Of a stretch of DNA of 64,000 bases, positions 10,269-22,960 are shown one piece after another. Source of the DNA: Tolypeutes matacus (Eukaryota; Chordata; Mammalia; Cingulata; Chlamyphoridae); assembly GCA_026826555.1 (NCBI GenBank), contig JAKSZT010005175.1, positions 2,229,414 through 2,293,413 of the forward strand. Direction: 5' to 3'. The notes under the pieces were generated by a model. It was not told where the DNA came from, made no database searches, and saw nothing but the letters and a program-made list of their open reading frames with translations. The stretch's first letter is position 1, and each line of letters starts with the position of its first letter. The position numbers and the translations under genes were made by a program.

Positions 10269-13200
10269 ATGGGTACTGTAATTAATTTCTTGACAGTAAT
10301 AACATTAAATGTTAATGGATTAATCTCTCCAATCAAGAGATACAGATTGGCAGGATGGATAAGGAAATAAGACCCATCTATATGCTGTCTGCAAGAAATC
10401 CACTTTAGACTCAGAGATTCAAGGAGGCTGAAAGTAAATGGCTGGAAAACAATTCTACAAGCAAACAATAACCCAAAAAGGGCATGAGTAGTTATACTAA
10501 TATCAGACAAAATAGATTTAAAGGTAAAACTATTGTAAGAGACAGAAACAGAAACTATATATTAATAAAAGGGATAATATATCAAGAAAAAAGATTAATT
10601 ATAAACATTTATTCACCTAACCAGAGAACCTCAAAATACATGAGGCAAATACTGGAAAAAGTGAAGAAATAGATGCCTCTACAATTATAGCGGGGAGCTT
10701 TAATATACCACTATCACCATTAGACAGAATATTAGACAGAGAATCCATAAAGAAACAAAGCCTTTGAATAACACATTTGAGGAACTGGAACTAATAGATC
10801 TTTACAGAACATTACTGCCAATACAGTGGGATATATATTCTTCCCATGTGCCTATGGATCATTCTCCAGGATAGACCACATGCTAGATCACAGAACAACT
10901 CTCAATGAATTCAGAAAGATTGAAATCATACAAAGAAATTTCTCTGACCACAAAGGAATGAACCTGGAAATATTTAGGGAGAGAGAACCAGACTAGGCAC
11001 AAAGATATGGTAGTTGAAAAATACACTCTTGGAAAAACAGTGGATCAAGGAGGAAGTTGCCAAAAAAATTAGTAACTACTTTGAAATGAATGAAAATGAC
11101 AACACAACGTATCAAATCCTATGGGATGCAGCAAGAGTTGAGCAGAGAGGAAAATTCAGAGCCATAAGTAAAAACAAGAAGAAAGAGTTAAAATCAAAGA
11201 TATAACTACACTCTTGGAGGATTTAGAAAAAGAATGGGAAACACACCTCAAAGGAAGGAGAAAGAAGGAAATAACAAAAATTAGAAGAACTAAATGAAAT
11301 TGAAAATAAGATAGCACTAGAAAAAATAAACAAAACCAAAACTTGGTTCTTTAAGAAGATTAATAAAATTGACAAACCATACCTAGAATAACAATGAAAA
11401 AAATAGAGAAGATGCAAATACATACAATAAGACACAGGGAAGGGGATGTCACCACAGAACCCTCAGAAATAACGAGTATCATAAGAGGATACTTTGAAAT
11501 TTTACATGTCAACAAGATGGACAATTTAGAGGGAATGGACAAATTTCTGGAAACACACAAAGAACCTACATTGACAAAATAAGAAATTGATAAAATCAAC
11601 TGACCAATCATAAGTAACAAGGTAGAATTAGTCATCAAAAACCTCCCAACTTAGAAGAGCACAGGACCTAATGGCTTCACAGGTGAATTCTACCAAACAT
11701 TCCAAAAAGAACCAGCACCAATCTTGCTTAAACTCTTCCATAAAATAGAAGTGGAGGGAACATTGCTTAACTCATTCTATTATGCCAACATCATCCTAAT
11801 ACCAAAGCCAAAAAGGATGCCACAAGAAAGAAAAACTATAGACCAGTCTCTGTAATGAACTTAGACGCTAACATCCTCAACAAAATACTTGCTAATCTCA
11901 TTGAACAACAAATCATATGGATTATACACCAGGTCCAAGTGGGTTTCATCCCTGGTATGCAAGGATGATTCAACATAAGAAAATCAATCAATATAATACA
12001 CCACATAAACAGATAAAAAAATCAATGTGTCATTTCTATAGCTGCAGAAAAATCATTTGACAAAATACAACAAAAATTCCTGATAAAAACACTTCAAAGG
12101 ATAGGAATAGAGGTAATCTTCCTCAACAAGATAAAGGGTATATATGAAAAACTCACAGTTAACTTCATATTCAATGAAGATATCCTTAAAGGTTTCCCTC
12201 TAAGACAGGGAACAAGAAAAGGATGATCACATTCAGTGTTCCTATTTAACATTGGGTTAGATGTAGTTGCTTGAGCACTTAGAGAAGAAAAATATGTAAA
12301 AATCATACAAATTGGAAAGGAAGAATTAAAATTTTCACTGTATGCAGACCACATGGTCCTATACATAGAAAGCCCTGAGAAATCTACAAAAAAGCTTCTA
12401 GAGCTTATAAATGAGTTCAGTAAAGTCACAGGTTATAAGAACAATGGGCAAAAATCAGTGGCATTTCTGTAGACCAAAAATGAACGATCTGAGGAGGAAA
12501 TCAAGAAAAAATCCCATTCACAATAGCAACTAAAAAAATCAAATACCTAGGAATAAATGTAAATAAAGATGTAAATGAATTATATATGGAAAACTACACA
12601 ACACTGTTAAAGGAGATCAAAGAAGACTTAAATAAATGGAAAAATATTTCTTGTTCATGGATAGGAAGACTAAACACAATGAAGATGTCTATCCTACCCA
12701 AATTAATGTACAGATTTAATGAAATCCCAATAAAAATCACCATGGCATTTTTTATTGAATTGAAAAAACTATGAAATTTATCTGGAAGGGCAAGAGGCTT
12801 TGAATAGCCAAAGACATGTTGAAAAAGAACAATAAAATTGTAGGAATCACACTAACTGACTTTAAAACATCCTACAAATCTACAGTGGTCAAAACTGCAT
12901 GATTTTGGCACAAGTATAGACAAAATGACCAGTGGAATTGAATTGAGAGTACTGGTATAGATCTTTCCATATACAGTCAACTGATACTTGATAGGGCCAC
13001 CAAGCCCATTCAACTGGATGAGAAAGGCCTCTTCAACAATGGTAGTTGGAGAACTGGATATGCCATATCCAAAAGAATGAAAGAGGAACACCATCTCACA
13101 CCTTGTATAAAAATTAACTCAAGATGGATCATAGATCTAAATATAAGAGTCAAGACCATAAAGATCTTGGAAGATAATGTAGGGAAAAATCTACAGGATC

Positions 13201-14050
13201 TTGTAATAGGAAATGGTTTCATGAACTTCACACCAAATCACGAGCAGCAAAAGATAAAATAGATAAATGAGACCTTTTCAAAATTAAATCTTTTGCATCT
13301 CAAAGGAGTTTGGAAAGATAGTGAAAAGGCAACCTACTCAATGGGAGAATGTATTTGGTAACCATCTATCTGATAGAAACCTGCATATGTAAAGAAATCC
13401 TACACCTCAAAATTAAGAAGACAAGCCACCCATTTACAAAATAAGCAAGTGATTTGAATAGATAGTTCTCTAAAGAAGAAATACAAATGGTTAACAAGCA
13501 CATGAAAAGATGCTCAATCACTAGCTATTAGGGAAATGCAAACCAAAACTACAATGAGATACCATCCTACACCCATTATACTGACAATTATTGAATAAAC
13601 AGAGGACTACAAGTGTTGGAGAGGATGTAGAGAAATGGGATCCTTATCACTACTGGTGAGAATGTAGAATGATGAAACCATTGTGGAGGACATTATGGTA
13701 GTTCCTCTGAAAACTAACTTTAGAACTGCCATATGATCCAGCAATTCACTGCTGTGTATATACCCAGAAGAACTGAAAGCAAGGGTATTGACAGATATAT
13801 GCACACATCAATGTTCATAACAGCATTATTTACTATTGCCAAAAGTTGGAATCAAACCAAAATGCCCTTCAACAGATGAATGGAAAAACAAATTGTGGGA
13901 TATTCATACAATGGAATATTACTCAGCTGTAAGAAGGAAAACAGCATTAACACATGGGATAATATGGATAAATCTTGAGCACATTATGTTGAGCAAAGCC
14001 AGCCAGGCCCTGTAGGGCAAATATTGCATGAACTCACTGATATGAATTAA
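10269..14050 (+). pseudogene. L1-1 ORF2 remnant (endonuclease-reverse transcriptase)
   Basis: ORF2p supplies the endonuclease and reverse transcriptase of L1. The start region reads LTVITLNVNGLISPIKRYRL at about 10290. The reverse-transcriptase active-site box near 12333-12362 reads [10 protein letters not shown], so the usual FADD is changed to YADH and an essential aspartate is lost. The C-terminal cysteine-rich tail is present at 13600-13990. Many stops and frameshifts occur along the whole length. Confidence 0.8.
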
Positions 14051-16927
14051 GCAAATTGAGCAGACTCACAGAGCTAGCATCTGGGAAATTGGTTTTCAGG
14101 AAATAGAAAAGGAGAAGAAAGCTGTGAGCTGATGCCAATATGGGCAAAATCTATAATAAGTGTGTAGTTATGCAGTGGAGGGACATGTTGGTGGTGCAGT
14201 GATACTACTAGGTTAGACAGTGCAGGGATTTTAGGGGGGGTAGGGTGTGGAGGGGGAGTTGAACTCTTCATGGAACTGGGAGGAAGTTTGCGGAAGGGAG
14301 CAGGTGAACACTGAATATTGGTGTGTACATGGTTAAAACTAAAATGTTGGGAATGCTTTTTTGGCAATAAGGAAAGGTAAGGTACTGGTTTGAATATGGG
14401 GGGCATTTAGGACAAAGTGCACCAGGGACTGGCTTCTAGGGAGTGTGCAAATTTTCATCCTGACAAGATGTGTTATATCAGTGGTTGGAGACCCACATAA
14501 TGAGTGGGAAGGTGCTGGACTCCCATCCTGGGGATGCCTGCTATGTTCTCAAATATAAACGTGGGAGTCTCTTGAGATCCTCGGCAGTGCTTAATAGGGG
14601 AGGATAAACCAGTGTATCAAGCCCTCTGTGTTATCGCAAGTAACTATCAATCTGATCCTGCAAAGAGCGGAGACTGGTGGTTGCCATGGGTCCCAAGGGG
14701 AAGGAGAGGGAGAAATATAATAGATGGAACTGGCAGCATTTTGAGGTTGATAGAAGTGCTCTACATGATCTTGCAATGCTGGATGCAGGCTATATTAAGT
14801 TTCAACAAAATTTATAAAAATGTATGGTCCAAAATGTAAAGCCGAATGCAAACCACTGACCATGATTTGTAGATATGTTACAATATTTGTAATCAGTTGT
14901 GACAATTGTACCATCCACATAAAAAGTGTTATTAATGGGGGAAAGGGGAAAAAAGGGAGGATGCTGGATATATGGGAGTCCCCTAAATTCTATACATGAC
15001 TTTGCTGTGCCCTAAAACATTTTTGTAGACAAAATGAAAAAAACTAAAATATTGGGGGAATAAATGGAAGAAAATGTCACTGTACATACAAGGCAATAGA
15101 TCTTATAGTGATGAAAAACAAAATGTCAAGTTTTTAACAATATTTTTTCATTATTGCAAATTTTTAATTTTTTAATTTTTTGTATTTTACTTCCTATTTT
15201 TAAAACTATCATTATTAATTCATTTTCTTATGAATTGTATTTGGCTATTTTATTGACTTCATTATTGAAGAAGTTTTGGATCACAAAAGGATTACAACTG
15301 TGGCAGGGGTGAACCATTTGCATGGGGTGTCAGTGAAGGGGTATACATGGGAGAAGGTTCACCTGGGCATACATATAAGGTATATAAATGTATTCAGATG
15401 TTCATGGGGCATTTTCACGGTGGGTGTAGATTCACACAATAACCGAAAGAATATTGAATTTCCATCCTGAGGAGCTCTGCCACATTCTCTGATGGAACGT
15501 CAAGAGTCCCTCAAGTACAGAGGCAATGGCTAGTGAAGAAGGGTGATCCATTAATGGGCCCTTGATATTGATGACTGTGCTTATGAATGTATACTCTTGA
15601 AATTGAAATTTAGCATAGTATTAAACTGTGCCTAAGAGTTACTATCTGAGAGCCTCCTTATTGCTCAAATGTGGGTTCTCTTTAAGCCTAACTCAGCATA
15701 GAAATGCAATAACTTCCCTCCAGCATAGGACATGATTCCCAGGAATGAGCTTCCCTGGCACCAAGGGATTGCTACCATTCACCAACTAGCAATGCAACTG
15801 GAAAAAACACCTTGATCAAAAGGGGGAAAAGGTAAAGACAAATGATTATATATGACTAAGAAACTTCAAAGTGAGTCGGGAGGTAATTCTAGAGGTTACG
15901 CTGATGCACATCTCAGCAGGATCTCAATGACTTCCAAAGAAAATATTGCCTCATATAGCAGGGCTCCTGTCTGGAGACACCCAGGCATTATGATCAGGGT
16001 AGATAGCTCATGAGTTTGGTGCCTTGCCAATGGGCCCTACTTTGGGATTTGTGCTCCTCAGTGTAACAGAATTTGACTCAGTTGTGTTTTCCCTACACAT
16101 GGCTTTTCAGGCCCTTCTATATGAGCCTATAGTTGGTGTTGGATTTGGTATGTGTGCATCCAAGAAACTTGAATCTTTGTACTGTCCATCTGCTAGCTGG
16201 ACCCTAAGCCTCAATGGAATTGCAACAACTACTCTCCAGTTCAGTGAACCTACCCAGGACAACTAACAATGAGGTGATGATGGAAAACCACCATACCAAG
16301 GAACCAAGAGAGGCTACAACTGCAAGCAATAGAGTCCCATCCATTGGTCATATGAAACTGAAGCCTCCTCTCAATTAGAGGTGGAGTGAGCATCGCCATC
16401 CCAGAATTCTCAGGATTGAGGAATGAACTATGGACTAGAGTGGACTTACTAGTATTCTACTATAGACTTATTGTTATTCTGGCAATGGAAGAACTTATAT
16501 CATTGATGTGAAGATGGTGGCCACTGGAGGTTCTGAGGCCAGGGAGAGGGAAAATAGGTGTAACCCAGGGGCATTTTCAGAACTTGGGAATTGTACTGAA
16601 TGATATTGCAATGACAGATACAGGGCTTTACATATCTTGCCATAACCTACAGAATTGTGTGGGAGAGAGTGTAAACTACAATGTAAACTATAATCCATGT
16701 TTAGTGGCAATGCTCCAAAATGTGTTCATAAATTGCAATGTATGTACCACAGATGAAGGATATTGTTAATGGAGCAAATGTGGGCAGTGTGGGGAGCAGA
16801 GCATATGGGAATCCCCTATATTTTTATGTAACATTTATGCAATCAAAATATCTTTTACAAAAAAATAATAAAAATTAAAATTATATTATTTGCAGGAAAC
16901 ACACACACAAAAAAATAAATAAATAAA
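14050..16927 (+). other. Very long L1-1 3' UTR with two similar end modules
   Basis: The 2.8 kb after ORF2 shows no coding. A segment ending near 15060 ('tatatgggagtcccctaaattctatacatgac', then A-rich with aataaa) resembles the true end at 16800-16870 ('catatgggaatcccctatatttttatgtaac', then A-rich). The last 800 bp (16070-16870) is also closely related to the 3' end of L1-A (59130-59930). The A-rich tail from about 16858 is impure, with short ACAC and AAAT runs, and meets the right target-site duplication. Confidence 0.7.
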
Positions 16928-16928
16928 T

Positions 16929-17002
16929 AAAATGGGTTCATCCCCACAGGGATGGATTTAGTTTAAGAACATATTTCTTGTGGTATATAATACAATCCCC
17001 CA
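16929..17002 (-). repeat. MaLR-type LTR, proximal part (split by L1-1), with right L1-1 TSD
   Basis: Positions 16929-16940 are the right target-site duplication of L1-1. The reverse complement of this segment runs TGGGGGATTGTATTATATACC..., close to the LTR 5' end and continuous in sense with 7313-7125. The LTR begins at about 17002 and the flanking L1M resumes to the right. Confidence 0.6.
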
Positions 17003-17029
17003 GGAAATAATTTTATACTTTGTTTTTTT

Positions 17030-18616
17030 TGTTTAGGCATTTAATTCGTTTTGAGTTGATTTTTGTATATGGTGAGAGGTAGGGTCCCTATTCATTTTTT
17101 GCATGTAGATATCCAGATTTCTGAACACCATTTCTTAAAGAAACTATTCTTTACTCATTGAATGTATTTGGCACCTTTTTCAAAAATCAATTGGCCATAG
17201 ACAAGAAGGTGTTTTCCTCCACACCCTGATCAATTCCATTGCATTATATGTCTGCCTTTGTACCAGTAATATGAATTTTTTATTACTGTAGTTTTGGAAT
17301 AAGTTTGAAAAATGGGATTTATTAGTCCTCCATCTGTCTTCTTTTTATGAAGATCATTGGGCTCCTTGGAACTCCTTAAATAATTTCTATATATGTTTGA
17401 TTGACTTTTCCATTTCTGTGATGATGGCTGTTGGAATTTTGATTGGAATTGCATGGAATCTGTAAATTGCTCTGTGTACAGCTGACATCTTAACAACATT
17501 GAATCTTCTAATTCATCAATATAGAAAGTCCTTCAATTTATTTAAGTTTTCATTAATTACTTTCAGCGATGTTTTGTTGTAGTTTTCTGTGTATGACACT
17601 CATATCTTTGGTAAAAATTATCCTGATATATTTTATTATTTTATTTACTATTGTAAATGGAATTTTTTCTTAAATTTCTCTTCAGAATGTTCATTACTAG
17701 TGCATAGAAACACCACTGATGTTGTTCTCATTGATATTGTACTCTACCATCTTGCTAATTTATTTTCTTTCATAGCTTTCTTGTGGATTTTTCAGAATTT
17801 TCTATATATAGGATCATATCATCTGCAAATTCAAAAAAATTTCTTTCTTCCTTTCTAATTTGGGTAATTTGTCCAATTACTCTGACTAGAAATTCCACTA
17901 CATTATGAATAACATTTGTGGCAGTAAGCATCCTTGTCTTGTCTTTGATAACATAGGGAAAGCTTTCAGGTTTTCACCATGGAATATAAGGTTAGCCATG
18001 GATTTTCATATATTACTTTACCATTTTGAATTAATTTCATACTGTTCTTACTCTTTTTATGGTTTTTATCAGGAAAGGGTGCTGGATTTTGTCATTGAGT
18101 TTCTACATCAATTGAGGTGATCATGTGTTGTTTTTTTTTCTATTGATTTTTTATATTGGCTCACTCCTCCATATCTAGTTTAAATGTCATGTGACCATGG
18201 TGTATAATGCTTTTAGCATGCTGTTGGATTTAGTTTAGTAGTATTTTGTTAAGTAATTTTTGCATCTATATTCATAATATAGATAATAATTCATATTATT
18301 GCTCCACAAGTTTTATGTGATATATTTATCTGGCTTTGGTAATAAAGTGATGGCACCATCATAGAATGAGTTAGGACATATTTCTTCCACTTCAATTTTG
18401 TGAAAAATTAGAGCTGGATTTTTTTTTTTTTTTAATGTTTGGTAAAATTCACCAATGAAAGCCATATGATCTTGAGCTTTCCTTATTTGGGAGGTTTTTG
18501 ATTACTGGTTTGACCTCTTTAGTTGTTACTGGTTTACTGAGTTCTATATTTCTTGAGTCAGTGCTGGTAGTTTGTATGTTTCTGAGAATTTATCCATTTC
18601 ATCTATATTTTTATGG
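17030..18616 (-). mobile_element. Old L1M ORF2 fragment (minus strand)
   Basis: Read on the minus strand it runs through the reverse-transcriptase and following regions of L1 ORF2. One readable piece is at 17499-17230, ending in a YYWYKGRHIMQWN block that corresponds to [13 protein letters not shown] in L1-C. It is broken by many stops. It is probably the 5'-ward continuation of 6365-7124. Confidence 0.75.
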
Positions 18617-19010
18617 TGTTTTGAAGCTGTATGTACCCCATAAAAGCATTCTTAAGCCTAATTTATTCCTGTAGGTGTCAGTCCATTGTAAGTAGAACAC
18701 TTTGATGAGGTTAGTTCAGTTAAAGTGTGACTCAACCAAATAGGATGAGACTTAATCTTATTATTAAAGTTCTTCATGAGCAGAATGAAATTCAGGAAGA
18801 TAGGAGAGAAAGCCACAAGAAGCAAAATGCTGAAATTTAACTGAAGCCAAAAGAGAACAGAGAAGCCAAGAAAGGATGCCATGTACTTATTATGTGATAG
18901 AGGAGCCAAGGACAAAGTTTTTATGCAGTCAGCCAAAGCACTAGTAAAAAAGCATCACCTTGATTTATTCTTTCTTTAGTCTCACCCATTTCTTCACTTT
19001 TGCAATAAGT
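18617..19010 (+). repeat. MaLR-type LTR (plus strand), 3' end unclear
   Basis: It starts TGTTTTGAAGCTGTATGTACCCC at the edge of the L1M sequence and shares ordered blocks with the split LTR at 7125-7313/16929-17002. From memory this matches a repeat common in armadillo and sloth genomes. A clean CA end and target-site duplication were not found. Confidence 0.65.
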
Positions 19011-19265
19011 TGCCTCAGGTTCTGACAGAAAGGGACATAAAAACCCTCTTCATCAAGAACAGGAGTATGCACAGCCTGACACTGATCATGGCTTTTGATT
19101 AGTTATTTAAGATCACTGGGCCATGGCTCTGAAGGCACTATTGTTTCAATCTGCCTCTGATGAAGGGTATGGCAGCCATTGTTCCAACCCTTCCTGAAGA
19201 GGGGCAGACGTGGTGGAGATTTAAGCATGCAGGACTTCCATAGGGCTGTACGGGACATTAGTTGA
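19011..19265. other. Unclassified, probably repeat-derived
   Basis: No coding or known boundary. It lies between an LTR and an L1 ORF2 fragment and could be either an LTR tail or an L1-associated sequence. Confidence 0.3.
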
Positions 19266-19840
19266 AGGGCTGTATTTTAAAAAGACAAAGGTGATTATAA
19301 TATACTGATAAAGAGGACAATTCAACAGGAAGATGTAACAATAATAAATATAGATGCACCTAAAAAATTGACCCAAAATATATGATGCAAATGCTGACAG
19401 ATTGGAAGGGAAAAATGGATTTTTCTACATAATAGTAGGACACTTTAACACACCACTGTCAATAATAGATAGTGCATCAAGTCAGAAGATCAATAAGACA
19501 GTACAGGAATTGAATTCTGTACTAAACCAAGTAGAACTAATAGACATATAAAAATTTTTGCATTTAATGAAAAGAGAATATGCATTCTTCTCAAGTAGTT
19601 ATGGATCATTCTTCAGGATGGACCATATGTTTGAGAACAAAACAAGTCTCAATGCATTAAAAAATATTGAAATTATGCAATGAGTATTCTATAAACACAA
19701 CAGAATGAAGCTAGAAAACAGTAACAGAGGGAGAAATGGAAAATTCAGAAATATGTGGAAAGTAAATTCATAGTTTTAAACATCCACTGGGTTAAAGATG
19801 AAATCAGAAACAAAATCAGCAAATATCTTGAGGTGTTTGT
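19266..19840 (+). mobile_element. Old L1M fragment (ORF2 endonuclease region)
   Basis: The plus strand follows the L1 endonuclease domain: a segment like 'DVTIINID AP', a 'HFNTPLSIIDS' block near 19440, a 'FSSSYGSFFRMDH' block near 19590, and a degenerate HNRMKLENSN at about 19700. These correspond to [13 protein letters not shown] and NGMKLEINN of L1-B. Stops are frequent. Confidence 0.75.
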
Positions 19841-20289
19841 AATTAGTAAAGTCTTCAATAACATTTACTAAATAATAATATACTTTTTGACCAATCTCTC
19901 ATCTTATACATTCATTGCATCTATTCTTATATATATATGCTCTTTACATTTTCTGGTCTTTTTAATGAACTGTGCTTGCCTTGATTTCATTTCTGTATAT
20001 TGTTATGTTAGAAATTGTATCCTTTTGGTTTGTGTTGGCAACTATGATAAAAGGATTCCATAATATTTAAGACTTTAATAAGATCAGAAAAAGTTCTTTT
20101 TAATTAAATTCAGACTACTTTTCTTGTATAATATACTATAGAAAGATTTTATGATGTTGTTAAATAAATGTAATATAACTGTACAATATGAAAACTCTAG
20201 ACTATTTTCCCACTATTCCCCTACTTATATCAAAGCAATTATATTGTTTTCAAGATTGGTCTAGAGTAATTTATTTAATTGCTCAGGGC
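19841..20289. other. No recognisable feature, AT-rich
   Basis: AT-rich sequence without an open frame or repeat motif I can name. Confidence 0.4.
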
Positions 20290-20304
20290 TCCAAAAACAT
20301 TTTT

Positions 20305-20415
20305 TTCCTCCTTTCCTCCCTCCCTCCCTCCCTTCCTCCCTCTCTCCCTCCCTCCCTTCCTTCCATCCTTACTTGCTTTCTTCTTTTTCTTTCTCTCTTT
20401 TTCTTTCTTTTCTTT

Positions 20416-20492
<77 letters not shown>

Positions 20493-20589
20493 TTTCTTTC
20501 CTTCCTTCCTTCCTTCCTTCCTTCCTTCCTTCCTTCCTTCCTTCCTTCCTTCCTTCCTTCCTTCCTTCCTTCCTTCCTTCCTTCCTTCT

Positions 20590-20664
<75 letters not shown>
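20305..20664 (+). repeat. Compound microsatellite (CCCT/CCTT)n-(CTTT)n-(CCTT)n-(CTTT)n
   Basis: About 360 bp of pure pyrimidine on the plus strand. Blocks: mixed CCCT/CCTT to 20370, imperfect CTTT to 20415, CTTT to about 20498, CCTT to about 20587, then CTTT to 20664. The reading frames through it (Ser/Phe/Leu/Pro only) are artefacts of the repeat. Confidence 0.97.
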
Positions 20665-20669
20665 ATTAG

Positions 20670-20880
20670 ATATGTTTTTATTTGTTTACAGAAAAATCAC
20701 ACATAACATTCAGAGTTTCAATGTACCCTCTCTATTATTAAAACTTGTCTAGGTGTGGTATTAAGTTACAATTGAAGAAAAACATTTTTATATTGTGCTA
20801 TTAACTATAGCCCAAGGTTACATTAATGTTCATTGTTTGCAGTGTACAATCATGTTCTTTTTTTTATTTAATTTTTATTA
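20670..20880 (-). mobile_element. Probable L1 3' UTR fragment (minus strand)
   Basis: The pattern 'gtttacagaaaaatcacacataacat ... attaactatagccca' recurs in related form at 22450-22660 ('gtttacagaaaattacactaaaat ... '). I regard it as the antisense of an L1 3' end but cannot fix the limits. Confidence 0.45.
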
Positions 20881-20899
20881 CAGTAATATATAAATGCAA

Positions 20900-21455
20900 A
20901 CTAAAACTTCCCCTTTTAACTGCATTCAAAATCCTTTTGTTCATATTGCTATGTCAAAGTGCTATATATTTTAAAAGTTAAACTATTTAAATAATGATAA
21001 ATGAAAAAACTGAAATAAGAGTCTAGGGAGGTGTATTTTGTCTTTTTGTTTGATTTGTTGTTTTGATTTAATCTTCCTAGTGTCATTCGCCATTCATGGA
21101 ACTGAAGTTTGATGTCTTTCCTTATTTTTAGAGATATATATTTCTTTATATGCACTTTCTCTCAATTCTTGTGGTAGTACTTTAACTATATGTATATTAT
21201 ACCATTTGATATTGTCCCAGTGCTCTTGGATAGTTTTTGCTATTCTTTATTTTTTCTTTAAAATTATTTCCTGTTTCTTTAATTCCTTTTGGCTTATGAA
21301 GTATGCTGATTCTTTCCTCATTTGTATTGACTCTACTGATGATCCTGTTGATGGAATTTTTTGTTTCTTTTATTGTCCAGGTTGTGCATATGCTTTGTAA
21401 AAGTTCTATTTCTAATATTTCCTTGGACACTACTTAATAGTTTCCATCCCTATCA
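20900..21455 (-). mobile_element. Old L1 (or HAL1-like) ORF1 fragment (minus strand)
   Basis: The minus-strand open stretch 21430-21197 reads a coiled-coil-like protein with NSINRIISRVNTNEERIS, the style of L1 ORF1p just before its RNA-binding domain. It is followed by a degraded remainder down to about 20900. HAL1, an L1 relative with only ORF1, is an alternative. Confidence 0.55.
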
Positions 21456-22240
21456 TGCTGTTTCTCATTGTATCTGATCATGTTGTCTGTCTTCTCCACT
21501 AGATCTCTTAACCTAGCAATTGTCAATGCTCTTTAGTCAAAAACCACCAATAATACTTGTGGTTGAACAATTTGATTTTGTTATTCATGGCAGTTAGCAA
21601 GAACATATTCCATAAGGAAATGCACCATTTCTAAGAGGGTTTTAGAAAGAATGTATAATAGGATTCAGCCTTTAGTTGTGTAACTAGGAAGAGGGTATAA
21701 AGATCATCATTTGGATGTTGTCAGGTAGCAGGAGCAATTCTATAATTGAGTATCTCAATAAATTTTATCTGCCATTTGGCAAACTAAAGTAAGTATAAAG
21801 CTATAATTGATAAAGTAAAAGCAGTTCCTAATCTAGTAAGAAAGGATTAGGAGGATATTTGGTATTTCACATGTCACACAGTGATATGATCTGAAGGTAT
21901 TCCAGACTACACCAGTCCTTCTCATGAGCACTTGGTAGTGACCAACAGAGAAGATAATGAGAGTAAATGCAAACCCTTCAATTTGTGGCTCCCTGTTTTT
22001 CCAAGTGGCACTCTAGCTTAGACTTGGCGTTAACATTTCAGTAAAATTCATTTTTATTATTCCCATCTTTTTGCTCTCTGGACAAATCTTTTTCCCAACC
22101 TCTGTCAAAGATGAAACCATTCATTTGTTTCATCTTCTCTTTGAGTGGCTTGACCTTACTTGGTATTCAAGTTCTCAAATATTTCCATCTTATATTTCAG
22201 GTTGGCTCATTAAAAGCTGGGATTTTGTAGTTTAATGACT
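21456..22240. other. No recognisable feature
   Basis: No coding potential, RNA gene or named repeat seen. Degraded L1 5' sequence is possible. Confidence 0.35.
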
Positions 22241-22960
22241 TTTTTTAAACAATTTTATTCACACATTATACATCCATCCAAAGTGTACAATCAATGGCTC
22301 TCAGTATAATAACAGTTGTACATTTATCACCACAATTTTAGAACATTTCCATTAGTCCAAAAATAAAAATTTCATATCCCTTATACCTTCACTATTGACC
22401 CTTAGAATTGGTATAGTACTTTTATTCTAATAATGAACTTTTATTTTTTAGAGAAGTGTTAGTTTACAGAAAATTACACTAAAATATAGGGAATTCCCAA
22501 ATGTCCCCATCCAAAACCCAGACACACGGTTTCCACTATTATTAACAACTTACATAAGTATGGAACATTTGTTACATTTGATGAACCATTATTGAAGCAT
22601 TGTTTCTAACCAAACTCTATAGTTTGGTTCACACTTTGTGCTGCACAGTTTTCTAGGCTTTGAAAAATGTAGAATGTCATGTGTCCATCATTGCAGTATC
22701 TTACCAATTTCACTGCCCTAAAAATGCCCTGTATTCCACCTATTGATTCCTCCCCTCCCTTCTGAACATCTGGCCACTACTACCTTTTTTAAATCAATGT
22801 TACAATATCTTCTATTAACACAAGATAACAACTACAATAACTGTAAATCTCCTTTGTCTGTGGTTACACTACACCCTCATATTTTTTCATTCCTCAGTCT
22901 TGAAGGATTTAGGATGATGTCCACTCTGACAGCTTCAGGCTGTAAAGTAACTTAGATATT
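22241..22960 (-). mobile_element. Probable L1 3' UTR sequence (minus strand)
   Basis: It begins with a T-rich run (antisense poly-A) 'tttttttaaacaattttattcacacattatac', then blocks such as 'tccatccaaagtgtacaatcaatgg' and 'accacaattttagaacatttcc'. From memory these are common at minus-strand L1 3' ends of xenarthrans. No ORF2 tail follows. Confidence 0.5.

Larger units (their letters stand above)
7314..16927 (+). mobile_element. Full-length decayed L1 (L1-1), 9.6 kb
   Basis: A complete L1 in order: 5' UTR (7314-9272), ORF1 remnant (9273-about 10170), ORF2 remnant (10269-about 14050), a very long 3' UTR (about 14050-16860) and an A-rich tail (to 16927). Target-site duplications at 7302-7313 and 16929-16940 bracket the whole unit, so all 9.6 kb inserted as one piece or grew inside. 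It landed in an LTR that sits in an older L1. Both ORFs are full of stops and frameshifts. Confidence 0.87.

Noticed and set aside
20188..20752. Long open frames of 157-172 codons rich in Ser, Phe, Leu, Pro
   Set aside because: They are the translation of the CCTT/CTTT microsatellite, with no start context, conserved domain or non-repeat part.
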